DNA of 50,336 nucleotides from positions 1-50,336 of the forward strand of contig JACQDE010000044.1 in the NCBI GenBank assembly GCA_016201285.1, read 5' to 3'. Shown piece by piece: positions 21,423-30,406 of the stretch. Below the pieces are notes generated by a model. That model worked only from the letters and a program-made list of their open reading frames with translations, searched no databases and was not told the origin of the DNA. The translations under genes were made by a program, and so were the position numbers. Positions within the stretch are counted from its first letter, which is position 1. The number at the start of each line of letters is the position of its first letter. The DNA comes from Acidobacteriota bacterium. Lineage in GTDB: Bacteria > Acidobacteriota > Terriglobia > Acidiferrales > UBA7541.

Positions 21423-23894
21423 TTATTCGACGATGCGCTTAATTTTCCAAATCTCCTTCGCATACTCCGTAATCGTCCGGTCGCTCGAAAACTTTCCCAT
21501 CCGCGCGATGTTGAGGGTGGCCTTCCGCGCCCACTCCGCCGGCCGCGTGTACTCGGTGGCCGCCTGCTCCTGCGTCGCAACGTAGGCATCGAAGTCCGCG
21601 AGATGGAAGTAGTAGTCTCCGTGTTGCAGGATGCCGTCCGCCAGCGGGCGGAACAGCCCGGGCTCATTCGCGCAGAAGCGGTTGCCCAGCAAGCTGTCCA
21701 TCACCCGCTTGATGCCGGGGTTCGAGCTGTAGAGCTCTGTGGGCCGGTACGTCCAGTTCGCGCGATGCGCCTGGATCTGCTCGGCGGTCAGGCCGAAGAT
21801 GAAGATATTTTCCCGGCCGACTTCCTCCATGATTTCGATGTTTGCGCCGTCCAGCGTGCCAATGGTCAGCGCGCCGTTCATCGCAAACTTCATGTTGCCC
21901 GTGCCCGAGGCTTCCATGCCCGCGGTGGAGATCTGCTCGCTGATGTCCGCCGCCGGCATGATGTGTTCCGCCAGCGTCACGCGGTAATCCGGCACGAAAA
22001 TCACGCGCAACTGGTCGTTGGCTTTGGGATCCTGGTTCACCACCGCCGCCAGGTTGTTGATCAGCCGGATGATCAGCTTGGCCTTCACGTAACCCGGCGC
22101 GGCTTTCCCGGCAAACACGAACACGCGCGGCACCGTCAGCGTCTTGCCATCTTCGACGATGCTGTAATAGAGATGGATGATGTGCATCACGTTCAGCAGT
22201 TGCCGCTTGTACTCGTGCATGCGCTTGGCGTGGATGTCGAAGAGAAAATCGGCCGGGGCCGATTGCCTTGTGGTTTCCCAAATCAGGCGCGCCAGCCCCT
22301 GCTTGTTGGCCTTCTTCACGCGCATGCATTCCTTCTGGAAGGCGGAGTCCTCGGCGAAGGGCTCGAGCGCACGCAGCTTCCGCAGGTCGTGGACCCAGTC
22401 CTCGCCAATGGCCTTCGTGATCGCCCGCGCCAGCTCCGGGTTGGCGTAGAGCAGCCAGCGCCGGTGCGTCACGCCGTTGGTCTTGTTGTTGAACCGCTCC
22501 GGCCACAGCTCGGCGAAGTCCGGCACCAGCGTTTTCCTCACCAGATCGGAGTGCAGCCGCGCCACGCCGTTCACCGAATGGCTGCCCACGATGGAAAGGT
22601 GAGCCATGCGCACCTGCTTCGGCGTGCCTTCTTCTACCAGCGACATCCGCCGCATGCGCTCCATGTCGCCCGGCCATTTCGCCAGCACCTTTTCCATGAA
22701 CCGCGAGTTGATTTCGTAGATGATCTGCAGATGCCGCGGCAGCACGTTTTCCAGCAGCGGCACCGGCCACTTCTCCAGCGCTTCCGGCAGCAGCGTGTGG
22801 TTCGTGTACCCGAACGTGGCCTGCGTGATCTCCCACGCTCTCTCGAACGGCACGTCGTGGTGGTCCACCAGCATGCGCATCAGCTCCGCCACCGCCAGCG
22901 CCGGGTGCGTATCGTTCAGGTGGATGGCCACCCGGTCGGGGAAGGCGTCGAAGCCGCGCTGCTGCGCCAGATAGCGCCGCAGGATGTCCCGCAGCGCGCA
23001 GGCCACCAGAAAGTATTCCTGCAACAGCCGGAGCTCGCGGCCCTGTGCGATCGAATCGGACGGGTACAGCACCTTGGAAATCGTTTCCGACGAAATCTTC
23101 TGCTGGACGGCCTTGATGTAGTCGCCCTGCGTGAAGATGTCCATGTCGAACTCATCCGACGACCGCGCCGAAAACAGCCGGATGTAATTCGCTGTCTTCC
23201 CGCCGTAGCCCGCCACCGGAAAATCGTGCGGCAGTCCGACGAGCAGCTTCCAGTTCATCCACATTGGAGCGGGTCCGCCGGGCTGGTCCACTGCTTGTTC
23301 CATCCGGCCGTACACCGGCACCCAGTAGATGCGGTCGCGCCGCTCGATCAGCCACGGCGAACCGTAGCTCAGCCAGTGGTCCGGCTTCTCGCGCTGCGCG
23401 CCGTGCTGGATCTCCTGCCGGAACAGCCCGAACTCGTAGTTGATGCCGTAGCCGAACCCCGGCATCCCGAGCGTGGCCAGCGACTCGAGGAAGCACGCCG
23501 CCAGGCGTCCCAGGCCGCCGTTGCCTAACGCCGCGTCCGGCTCGACGTCGAGGATTTCGTCCAGTGTCGCGCCGAATTCGCGCGCGGCGATTTCGCACAC
23601 GTCGTAGAGCCCGAGGTTCGATAAGCTCTCGCGCAGGGAGCGGCCCAGCATGTACTCGATGGAAAGGTAGTAGAGCCGCTTGGCGTTGTGCCGCTGATAG
23701 CGCTCCTCGGTCGCGATCATCCGGTCGATCAGATCTTCACGCACCGCCAGCGCAATGGCTCGGAACACCTCTTCGTGCGACGCGTCGGACTTCTTCCGCC
23801 CCACCGAGTAGCGCAAGTGGTGCGTGGTGCGTGCCACAAAGTCGCGGACCGCTTCCTCACTTGGAGGCTTGCCGGGGATCGTGGTGATTCCCAT
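21423..23894 (-). CDS. glgP: Glycogen/alpha-glucan phosphorylase
   Basis: This 823-residue protein has the full GT35 phosphorylase architecture. It includes EPDAALGNGGLGRLAACFLE, GYGINYEFGLFRQ, TNHTLLPEALEKWP, and the PLP-binding segment EASGTGNMKFAMNGALTIG with the Schiff-base lysine at residue 669. It releases glucose-1-phosphate from glycogen or maltodextrin. Length and motifs are normal, so it should be active. No other glycogen genes are in the window. It is divergent from the ubiD gene on the plus strand. Confidence 0.96.
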   Translation of the reverse strand: MGITTIPGKPPSEEAVRDFVARTTHHLRYSVGRKKSDASHEEVFRAIALAVREDLIDRMIATEERYQRHNAKRLYYLSIEYMLGRSLRESLSNLGLYDVCEIAAREFGATLDEILDVEPDAALGNGGLGRLAACFLESLATLGMPGFGYGINYEFGLFRQEIQHGAQREKPDHWLSYGSPWLIERRDRIYWVPVYGRMEQAVDQPGGPAPMWMNWKLLVGLPHDFPVAGYGGKTANYIRLFSARSSDEFDMDIFTQGDYIKAVQQKISSETISKVLYPSDSIAQGRELRLLQEYFLVACALRDILRRYLAQQRGFDAFPDRVAIHLNDTHPALAVAELMRMLVDHHDVPFERAWEITQATFGYTNHTLLPEALEKWPVPLLENVLPRHLQIIYEINSRFMEKVLAKWPGDMERMRRMSLVEEGTPKQVRMAHLSIVGSHSVNGVARLHSDLVRKTLVPDFAELWPERFNNKTNGVTHRRWLLYANPELARAITKAIGEDWVHDLRKLRALEPFAEDSAFQKECMRVKKANKQGLARLIWETTRQSAPADFLFDIHAKRMHEYKRQLLNVMHIIHLYYSIVEDGKTLTVPRVFVFAGKAAPGYVKAKLIIRLINNLAAVVNQDPKANDQLRVIFVPDYRVTLAEHIMPAADISEQISTAGMEASGTGNMKFAMNGALTIGTLDGANIEIMEEVGRENIFIFGLTAEQIQAHRANWTYRPTELYSSNPGIKRVMDSLLGNRFCANEPGLFRPLADGILQHGDYYFHLADFDAYVATQEQAATEYTRPAEWARKATLNIARMGKFSSDRTITEYAKEIWKIKRIVE

Positions 23895-24073
23895 TCAGGT
23901 CGTCCTCAACGTTTCCAGCGTCGCATCTTAACAGAACTCGTGCCTCCGGCGGCAGCTTCGCCGGGCGATGTCCTGTCCCGGTGAACCGTCAGGTTTCTTC
24001 ATCGTCCGCCAACCGTGCTAAATTGAGGAGTCTTTTCTGCCTGCGGCACGTTGGGGGAACCGAAGGAGGGCGT

Positions 24074-25522
24074 GTGGCCTACCGCGATTTGCGTGACTTC
24101 ATCCGCAAGCTTGAAAAAGAAGGCGAGCTGAAACGCATCAGCGCCGAAGTCGACCCGGTGCTTGAAATCACCGAGATCACCGACCGCGTCACCAAGGCCG
24201 GCGGCCCCGCGCTGCTCTTCGAGCACCCCAAAGGCTCCAAAATCCCGCTCCTAATTAATATGCTCGGCAGCGAACGCCGCATGAACCTCGCCTTGGAAGT
24301 GGATAAACTCTCTGATGTTGCCGACCGCATCCAGTCCTACCTCGCTTTCCAGTCGCCGCAGGGCTTGCTCGATAAACTGAAAATGCTGCCGAAGCTGGCG
24401 GAGATCGGCGCTTTCTTTCCCAAGTCGGTCAAGAACGGCCCGTGCAAAGAAGTCATCCGCAAAGACAATTTTTCACTTTTCGAGTTTCCGGTGCTCAAGT
24501 GCTGGCCGCGGGACGGCGGCCGCTTCATCACCTGGCCGCTCGTCATCACGAAGAATCCCGAGACCGGCAAGCGCAACGTGGGTCTCTATCGCATGCAGGT
24601 CGAGGACGAGCGCACCACCGGCATGCACTGGCAGACGCAGAAGCACGGCGCCGAGCATTTCCGCATGGCGCGCTCGCGCCACGGGGAAGGGAAGCTTGAA
24701 GTGGCGGTGGCCATCGGCGCCGATCCGGTTACCTGCCTCGCCGGCGCTCTGCCCATTCCGCCCGACCTCGACGAAATGATGTTCGCCGGCTTCCTCCGCC
24801 GCGAGCCGGTGGAGATGGTTCCCTGCGAGACGCTGGACCTCGAAGTCCCTGCCAACGCGGAGATCGTCCTCGAAGGCACAGTGGACCTCAACGAATTCCG
24901 CACCGAAGGCCCCTTCGGCGACCACACCGGCTTCTACTCGCTCGAAGGCGACTATCCCGTGTTCCGCGTCCACTGCGTCACGCACCGGAAGGACCCGATT
25001 TATCTCGCCACTATCGTCGGGCCGCCCCCGCAAGAGGATTTCTTCATCGGCCACGCTATCGAGCGCATCTTTCTGCCGGTGATGAAGATGCAGTACCCGG
25101 AAATCGCGGATGTGGCCATGCCCGCCGAAGGCATTTTTCACAACCTGATGATTATTTCGATTCGCAAGTCGTATCCCGGCCACGCGCGGAAAATCATGAA
25201 CGCCATCTGGTCGCTGGGGCAGGCCATGTTTACGAAGGTCATCGTCGTTGTGGACCACGACGTGGACGTGCACAACTCGAGCGAAGTCGTCTGGAAAGCC
25301 CTCTGTGCTATTGATCCTGAGCGCGATATTCAATTTACGCTCGGCCCGGTGGATACGCTCGACCACGCCGCCCGCATGCAGGACTTCGGCTCGAAGATGG
25401 GAATTGACGCCACGCGCAAATGGCCCTCCGAAGGTTTCGCCCGCCCCTGGCCCGACGAGATCAAGATGGATCCTGCGGTCAAAGCACGCATTGACCAGCT
25501 CTGGAAATCTTTGGGTTTGTAG
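24074..25522 (+). CDS. UbiD-family decarboxylase
   Basis: This 482-residue protein starts at GTG (24074), with AAGGAGG just upstream and VAYRDLRDFIRKLEKEGEL as the normal N-terminus. An earlier ATG at 23981 would add 31 unlikely residues. Family signatures are GRFITWPLVITKNPETG, EFRTEGPFGDHTGFYS (with a catalytic Glu of the E-R-E set) and VVVDHDVDVHN. UbiD enzymes use prenylated FMN to decarboxylate aromatic acids such as the 4-hydroxy-3-polyprenylbenzoate or menaquinone-pathway intermediates. The flavin prenyltransferase UbiX is not in the window. The stop codon lies within a GTAGCG hairpin repeat, and an Rhs fragment follows immediately. Confidence 0.92.
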   Translation: MAYRDLRDFIRKLEKEGELKRISAEVDPVLEITEITDRVTKAGGPALLFEHPKGSKIPLLINMLGSERRMNLALEVDKLSDVADRIQSYLAFQSPQGLLDKLKMLPKLAEIGAFFPKSVKNGPCKEVIRKDNFSLFEFPVLKCWPRDGGRFITWPLVITKNPETGKRNVGLYRMQVEDERTTGMHWQTQKHGAEHFRMARSRHGEGKLEVAVAIGADPVTCLAGALPIPPDLDEMMFAGFLRREPVEMVPCETLDLEVPANAEIVLEGTVDLNEFRTEGPFGDHTGFYSLEGDYPVFRVHCVTHRKDPIYLATIVGPPPQEDFFIGHAIERIFLPVMKMQYPEIADVAMPAEGIFHNLMIISIRKSYPGHARKIMNAIWSLGQAMFTKVIVVVDHDVDVHNSSEVVWKALCAIDPERDIQFTLGPVDTLDHAARMQDFGSKMGIDATRKWPSEGFARPWPDEIKMDPAVKARIDQLWKSLGL

Positions 25523-25540
25523 CGGCGACCTTCAGGTCGG
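25519..25540 (+). repeat. GTAGCG palindromic repeat, copy 2 (contains the stop codon)
   Basis: GTAGCG is followed by the stem GCGACC / GGTCGG with a TTCA loop. The TAG (25520-25522) is the stop of the ubiD gene. It also marks the boundary with the Rhs fragment. Confidence 0.7.
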
Positions 25541-25559
25541 CATCGGCCGCCGCACGGCC

Positions 25560-26957
25560 ATGTGCGACGGCGCGGGGCAGGAATCGTGGAGCTACGACAT
25601 GATGGGTCGCGTGCTCACGGACCGGCGCGCGACGAACAGCGTCACTAAGGATTTTTCTTACGCCTACAATCTTGACAGCTCGCTGACCACGCTCACGTAT
25701 CCGAACAACAGGGTGGTCACTTACGCGTATAATGCGGCTGGCAGGGCGCTTTCCGCCGTGGACACGGCCAACAGCGTCAACTACGCGCTGAATGCCAGCT
25801 ATGTGCCGCAGGGGGCGCTCTCGTCGCTGCAGAACGGCGCGAACATCGTCTCCACTTTCTACTATAACAACCGCCTTCAGCCCTGCCGCATCAGCGTACG
25901 TAGCGCCGGCGTCTCGCCGGCTAACTGCGCGGATATCGCAAACACCGGCAACGTGCTCGACTTCACTTACGGGTTCAACTTGGGGACGGCAAACAATGGC
26001 AACGTCGCCTCGATCGCCAACAACCGGGATACTACCCGCTCGCAAAGCTTCACCTACGACGCGCTGAACCGCCTGGCCACGGCGCAGACGAGCGCAACCG
26101 CGGCCACGGGCCTGGCGAAATGCTGGGGCGAGACATTCAATTATGATCAGTGGGCGAACCTGCTCTCGATTGGCGGCGTATCGTCAGCGTACACCGGCTG
26201 CACGCAGGAGAGTCTAAGCGTCGGGGTGAACACGAAGAATCAGATCAACAATATCGGCTTCCAGTACGCCGCCGCCGGAAACCTCACTTTCGACGGCTCG
26301 CTCAGCACGACTTATGACGCAGAGAACCGCATCGTCTCCACGAACGCGGGCGTCACGTACAGCTACGACGGCGACGGGAAGCGAGTGAAGAAGTCCAATG
26401 GGAAACGCTACTGGTACGGTTCGGGCAGCGACCCGCTCGAGGAAACCGACCTGTCTGGCGTCGCCTCGGCAGACTACATTTTCTTCAACGGCAAGCGCAC
26501 CGCACGTCTGGATCTGCCCGGCGCGGCGGTGCACTACTACTTCGCGAACCACCTCGGCTCGGCAAGCATTGTGACTAGCAGCGCGGGGGTTATTCAAGAC
26601 GAATCGGACTACTACCCATTTGGCGGCGAACGCGCCGTCACCGACAGCGACCCCAACCAGTACAAATTCACCGGCAAAGAACGGGATACAGAAAGTGGGC
26701 TCGACTTCTTCATTGCCCGCTACTACTCATCGGCCTACGGTCGCTTCCTTTCGCCAGATGAATTCACCGGCGGCCCGGAGGACGCTTTCAGCTCCAGCGA
26801 CCCACTCCCGCCCGGCCCGCTGCCCTATGCGAACATTTCCAATCCACAGTCCTTGAATAAGTACACCTACGTGCTAAACAATCCATTGCGACTTGTTGAC
26901 CCCGATGGCCATACTGGCGTGACCTGCCCCCCGAAAACTAGTCCAACCAAAATGTAG
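25560..26957 (+). CDS. 5'-truncated Rhs / YD-repeat protein, C-terminal core
   Basis: The frame is open from inside ubiD. I start it at the first ATG after the ubiD stop (465 residues), but there is no good ribosome binding site and the N-terminal shell is missing. YD repeats include SWSYDMMGRVLTDRR, FTYDALNRLATAQ and VTYSYDGDGKRVKKSNG. The C-terminal core ends with KFTGKERDTESGLDFFIARY, YGRFLSPDE and NNPLRLVDPDGH, the conserved end of Rhs-associated core domains. Only 13 residues follow, where a toxin tip is normally attached. It is probably a relic of an Rhs-type polymorphic toxin or wall-associated protein. Confidence 0.75.
   Translation: MCDGAGQESWSYDMMGRVLTDRRATNSVTKDFSYAYNLDSSLTTLTYPNNRVVTYAYNAAGRALSAVDTANSVNYALNASYVPQGALSSLQNGANIVSTFYYNNRLQPCRISVRSAGVSPANCADIANTGNVLDFTYGFNLGTANNGNVASIANNRDTTRSQSFTYDALNRLATAQTSATAATGLAKCWGETFNYDQWANLLSIGGVSSAYTGCTQESLSVGVNTKNQINNIGFQYAAAGNLTFDGSLSTTYDAENRIVSTNAGVTYSYDGDGKRVKKSNGKRYWYGSGSDPLEETDLSGVASADYIFFNGKRTARLDLPGAAVHYYFANHLGSASIVTSSAGVIQDESDYYPFGGERAVTDSDPNQYKFTGKERDTESGLDFFIARYYSSAYGRFLSPDEFTGGPEDAFSSSDPLPPGPLPYANISNPQSLNKYTYVLNNPLRLVDPDGHTGVTCPPKTSPTKM
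25900..25921 (+). repeat. GTAGCG palindromic repeat, copy 3 (inside the Rhs frame)
   Basis: GTAGCG overlaps a perfect 7-bp stem GCCGGCG / CGCCGGC with a TCT loop. Here the TAG is out of frame, and the element is translated as extra residues (VRSAGVSPAN) in the YD-repeat protein. Confidence 0.7.
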
Positions 26958-27264
26958 CTTCTGTGGGTCTTTCTGCTACTCCTGCATCCAGGACGGGGCC
27001 AGAAATCTCCGGAAAGGTGCTGGCCATGCAAGACCAACATATAGTGGTATCTGCGACTACGACCACTACCGTTTGCGACTATTGCCGTCTTTTACCCCCT
27101 AATTGCCAAGAAAAACCGGAGTCTTGAGCACAACTCCCGAACCGTTTGCTTGACACTCCCCCTTCCCGGTGACATAACCACGCGAAGAGAAGCCCACCCG
27201 GCCGGGCTTTTGCGGGGCTCAGAGTGATATTCGGCACGGGTCGGCGCGTCCGGGGGGCATCGGG
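26958..27264 (+). other. Intergenic region after the Rhs fragment; possible frameshifted tip remnant
   Basis: No intact gene is seen. In the next frame, from 26923 to the TAA at 27100-27102, a cysteine-rich stretch is encoded (KCSFCGSFCYSC). It could be the lost C-terminal tip of the Rhs protein after a frameshift near 26920. A short stem AAGCCC / GGGCTT (27190-27209) with a few T residues lies further on, just after the promoter of the next gene. Confidence 0.35.
27150..27178 (+). promoter_or_regulatory. Promoter upstream of the HTH gene and possibly the pil operon
   Basis: TTGACA (27150-27155) and CATAAC (27173-27178) are separated by 17 bp. It is the only strong promoter-like pair I see between the Rhs fragment and pilM. 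Confidence 0.55.
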
Positions 27265-27483
27265 GTGGACACTTTGCAGGCTGAATCGCGCGAGGTGATG
27301 AATATCCGCGAGGCTTCCCAGTACCTGGGCGTTTCGCCGGACACGCTGTATCGCTACATCTACGAAGCCCAGATCCCGGCGTTCAAGCTGGGCAACCGCT
27401 GGAAGTTCAAAAAAACGGTGTTAGACCGCTGGATGGAGAAGAAGATCAACACCTCCAGCGGCACGAAGAGCCGACGGAAGTAG
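27265..27483 (+). CDS. Excisionase-family helix-turn-helix DNA-binding protein
   Basis: This 72-residue protein starts at GTG. The sequence MNIREASQYLGVSPDTLYRY, then KLGNRWKFKKTVLDRWM, is the compact winged HTH of the excisionase/MerR-like (BldC-type) group. In cells such proteins act as small transcription factors rather than true excisionases. It lies 48 nt upstream of pilM on the same strand, behind a good promoter. It may therefore be co-transcribed with the pilus genes or regulate them. Confidence 0.83.
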   Translation: MDTLQAESREVMNIREASQYLGVSPDTLYRYIYEAQIPAFKLGNRWKFKKTVLDRWMEKKINTSSGTKSRRK

Positions 27484-27531
27484 TTTTCCCGAGCCCGTGG
27501 GAAGGGCATAAGGGCATAGAGAGGCCGCCAC

Positions 27532-28584
27532 ATGTTTGGTTTGGCAAAGCAGAAAGAGCTCGTGGGACTGGACATTGGCTCCAGCTCGATCAAGGCCGTC
27601 GAGTTGAAACGCTCCAAGCAGGGCTACGAGCTGGTCAGCTACGGCCTGAAGCGCCTGGAGCAGGATACCGTGGTGGACGGCGCGATCATGAACGCGCCCG
27701 AAGTCGCCGACGGCATCTCCAAGCTCTTCGATGAGCAGAAGATCAAGACCAAGAACGTGGCCACCGCCGTCTCCGGCCACTCCGTCATCGTCAAGCGCAT
27801 CACCCTGCCTTCGATGACCGAGGAGGAGCTCTACAGCCGGATCAAGGACGAAGCCAGCCAGCACATCCCCTTCGACATAGCCGACGTGAACCTGAGCTAC
27901 CAGCTCCTCGAGGCCATGGACACCCAGATGGATGTCCTGCTCGTCGCCGTCAAGAAGGACAAGATTCTGAATCACACCAACGTCCTGGCGCAGGCCGGCA
28001 AGACCCCCGCGGTGGTGGACATTGACGCCTTCTCCTTGCAGAACTGTTTCGAAGTGAACTACGATCCCGACCCCGGCCAGACCATCGCCCTGCTCAATGT
28101 GGGCGCCAGCGTCATGAGCATCAACATCGTCCGCGCCGGCATCCCCCTGTTCACCCGCGACGTCTCCGTCGGCGGCAACCAGTACACTGACGCGCTGCAG
28201 AAGGAGCTCGACCTGGGCTTCGAGGATGCCGAGCGCCTCAAGCAGGGCGGCAGCGTCACCGGTGTCAGCGAGGAGCAGAAGGCCAACATCCTTCGCTCCG
28301 TCTCTGACATTCTCATCCTCGAAATCCAGAAAACCTTCGATTTCTTCCGCGCCACAGCCAGCGGCGAGAACATTCAGCGCATCTTCCTCGCCGGTGGCAC
28401 CGCGCGCGTGCCCGGCCTGATGGACCTGCTGCGGGAAGAGTTCGCCATGCCTGTCGAAGAGCTGTACCCGTTCCGTAGGATCGTAATCAACCCCGGCCGT
28501 CACAATGAGGACGAGATCCGAGAGCTTGCGCCCCGCCTGGCGATCGCCGTCGGGCTGGCGCTGAGGAGTTTTGACACGCCATGA
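27532..28584 (+). CDS. pilM: Type IV pilus assembly protein PilM
   Basis: This 350-residue protein has an actin-like ATPase fold (FtsA/MreB type). It shows LVGLDIGSSSIKAVELKRSK at the nucleotide-binding start, ITLPSMTEEELYSRIKDEAS in the middle and FLAGGTARVPGLMDLL at the second phosphate loop. PilM is the cytoplasmic ring protein that binds the PilN N-terminus and links the assembly motor to the inner-membrane alignment complex. It is the first gene of a pilMNOPQ cluster; its stop overlaps the pilN start (ATGA). Confidence 0.95.
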   Translation: MFGLAKQKELVGLDIGSSSIKAVELKRSKQGYELVSYGLKRLEQDTVVDGAIMNAPEVADGISKLFDEQKIKTKNVATAVSGHSVIVKRITLPSMTEEELYSRIKDEASQHIPFDIADVNLSYQLLEAMDTQMDVLLVAVKKDKILNHTNVLAQAGKTPAVVDIDAFSLQNCFEVNYDPDPGQTIALLNVGASVMSINIVRAGIPLFTRDVSVGGNQYTDALQKELDLGFEDAERLKQGGSVTGVSEEQKANILRSVSDILILEIQKTFDFFRATASGENIQRIFLAGGTARVPGLMDLLREEFAMPVEELYPFRRIVINPGRHNEDEIRELAPRLAIAVGLALRSFDTP

Positions 28585-29177
28585 TCCGGATCAACCTGCT
28601 CCGCCAAGAGCCTCCCAAGAAGCCCGGCCGCGCTGTTCCCGCGGGACTCGCGGTGACCGTCGTTCTCCTCATCGGCAGCGTGGTGGTGGCCGCCGGCTTT
28701 CTCTGGGTGGTGCTGAACGACAAGGAAGCGCAGATCGAGAAGGCCCAAGCGCAGGTGAAAAACCTGAAACAGGAAATCGCCAGCCTGCAAGGCATCAAGG
28801 CCCAGGTGGATAGTCTGAACGCGCAGAAACAGGTCCTGGACCGGCAGCTCCAGGTGCTCGACCAGCTCCGCCAGAACCGCACCGGCGGTCAGGAACTGCT
28901 CGATTCTCTGGCCGGCACGGTGGTGCGCACCGACGGTGTCTGGCTGACCACGATGGAGAAGAAGGGCCAAACCCTTACCCTCGAGGGCACGGCCGGCTCC
29001 GTCAACGCGGTGGCGAACTTCATCACCGAATTGAAGCGTTCCGGGAGTTTTGGCAAGGTGGAAATCTCTGAATCCCGGCAGGACGAGCGCAACCCGTCAG
29101 TGGCGACGTTCCTGTTCAAGCTCACGGCGGAATTTGTTCCGACGCAGAGCAAACCGGCCCCGCCGGCGACGAGTTAG
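28581..29177 (+). CDS. pilN: Type IV pilus assembly protein PilN
   Basis: This 198-residue bitopic protein begins MIRINLLRQE, which contains the conserved I-N-L-L motif that docks into PilM. One membrane helix follows (about 22-46), then a coiled coil (about 50-95) and a ferredoxin-like periplasmic domain. It forms a heterodimer with PilO in the alignment complex. It overlaps pilM by 4 nt and lies 11 nt before pilO. Confidence 0.93.
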   Translation: MIRINLLRQEPPKKPGRAVPAGLAVTVVLLIGSVVVAAGFLWVVLNDKEAQIEKAQAQVKNLKQEIASLQGIKAQVDSLNAQKQVLDRQLQVLDQLRQNRTGGQELLDSLAGTVVRTDGVWLTTMEKKGQTLTLEGTAGSVNAVANFITELKRSGSFGKVEISESRQDERNPSVATFLFKLTAEFVPTQSKPAPPATS

Positions 29178-29188
29178 GGAGAGACGAC

Positions 29189-29824
29189 ATGGCTATCAAC
29201 TTCCGCGAAATGTCGCTTCCGGTTCAGGCGCTGCTGTTCGCCGTCCTTGCCGTCGTCTTGATTGGCGTCGGCCTGTATGCTCCCTTTTCGCCCGTCAAGC
29301 AGAAGGATGCGGAACTGGAGAAACTGCAAACCACCGCCCGAGACTTGATCTCCCAGAAGACCAGCCTCGAGGTCTACCGCAAGCGGCTGCCCGAACTGCA
29401 GAGCGCCATCCAGGGCGTGCAAAACGAGATTGATAACCTGCGGAAGATCATTCCCGCGGACAAGGACGCCGACGAGTTTATCCGCCTGATGCAGGGGGCG
29501 GCGGCTTCCTCGAATGTCTCGATCCGGCGCCTGAAGGCGCTCTCGGTGGCCGCCCGCGACCAGTACTACGAAATGCCGTTTGAAGTCGAAGTGGACGGGC
29601 CGTACTACGCGGTCTCTGAGTTTTTTTCCCGGTTGAGCAAGGTCTCCCGCATTATCAACGTGGGCGACCTGAACTTGAAGAGCACGGCGGAAGGCGCCGG
29701 GCGCAAGTATCCGCTTCGCCCGGGAACCTCGGTTTCGGGCAGCTTCGTCGCCATGACCTTCTTCACCCGGGCGGCGGAGGAGCCGGCGGCCAAGCAACCT
29801 GCTGCGCCTCCGGCAAAGCGTTAG
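29189..29824 (+). CDS. pilO: Type IV pilus assembly protein PilO
   Basis: This 211-residue protein has one N-terminal membrane helix (about 12-33), a coiled coil (about 40-88, KDAELEKLQTTARDL) and a periplasmic domain with FEVEVDGPYYAVSEFFSRLS, typical of PilO. The C-terminal end is Ala/Pro-rich. It pairs with PilN and connects the inner-membrane platform to PilP. It lies 18 nt before pilP. Confidence 0.92.
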   Translation: MAINFREMSLPVQALLFAVLAVVLIGVGLYAPFSPVKQKDAELEKLQTTARDLISQKTSLEVYRKRLPELQSAIQGVQNEIDNLRKIIPADKDADEFIRLMQGAAASSNVSIRRLKALSVAARDQYYEMPFEVEVDGPYYAVSEFFSRLSKVSRIINVGDLNLKSTAEGAGRKYPLRPGTSVSGSFVAMTFFTRAAEEPAAKQPAAPPAKR

Positions 29825-29842
29825 GTTCAGAAAGGGCTGACG

Positions 29843-30406
29843 ATGCGATTCGTAAAGCCATCGGCGACGTTGATTGCGGCACTTGCCCTCTGGGTCGCGT
29901 GCGGCCCCGCGGCATTCGCACAGGCCAAGTCCGCTCCGGCTCCGAAGGCCTCCCAACCGCCGAAGGCCTCGGCGCCAGCCAAGAAACAGGCTGCCGCGCC
30001 GGCCAAGGCAGTGGCCAAGAAGCCGGCGGCGAAGGCGGTCACGCGGATTTCGACGGCTCCCAAAGCCGCGCCCGCGGCGAAACGCGATCCCTTCCTGCCG
30101 TTAATCGCCAAGGGCGACACCGGCAAGGGAGTTCCGGAGAATCTGCCGCCGGGCCCGGGCGGTCTGGTGGTTTCCACGCTGCGAGTGGATGGCATTGTGC
30201 GCTCTCCCAGCGGCATGATCGCCGTGGTCAGCAATCCCCAGCAGCGCGTTTACTTCATCCGCGAAGGCGCGAAGCTCTATGACGGCGCGGTGGAAAAGAT
30301 TGCCCTGGACAGCGTGACCTTTCGAGAGCGGGGCAAGGATCCTTTCGGCAAGCCATTGGACCGGCAGGTAGTGAAACGACTCTATCCGAGAGCAGGAGAA
30401 CAGTGA
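29843..30406 (+). CDS. pilP: Type IV pilus assembly lipoprotein-like PilP
   Basis: This 187-residue protein has a hydrophobic signal (about 8-27, ending GPAAFAQA) and a long Ala/Pro/Lys-rich linker (about 28-78). A compact beta domain follows with RDPFLPLI, LRVDGIVRSPSGMIAVVSN and YFIREGAKLYDG. This is the PilP fold that contacts the N0 domain of the PilQ secretin. No lipobox cysteine follows the signal in the usual place (the only Cys is inside the hydrophobic region), so lipid anchoring is uncertain. It overlaps pilQ by 4 nt. Confidence 0.88.
   Translation: MRFVKPSATLIAALALWVACGPAAFAQAKSAPAPKASQPPKASAPAKKQAAAPAKAVAKKPAAKAVTRISTAPKAAPAAKRDPFLPLIAKGDTGKGVPENLPPGPGGLVVSTLRVDGIVRSPSGMIAVVSNPQQRVYFIREGAKLYDGAVEKIALDSVTFRERGKDPFGKPLDRQVVKRLYPRAGEQ

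Noticed and set aside
21408..23528. 706-residue plus-strand ORF opposite glgP
   Set aside because: The His/Arg/Gln-rich composition is a shadow of glycogen phosphorylase.
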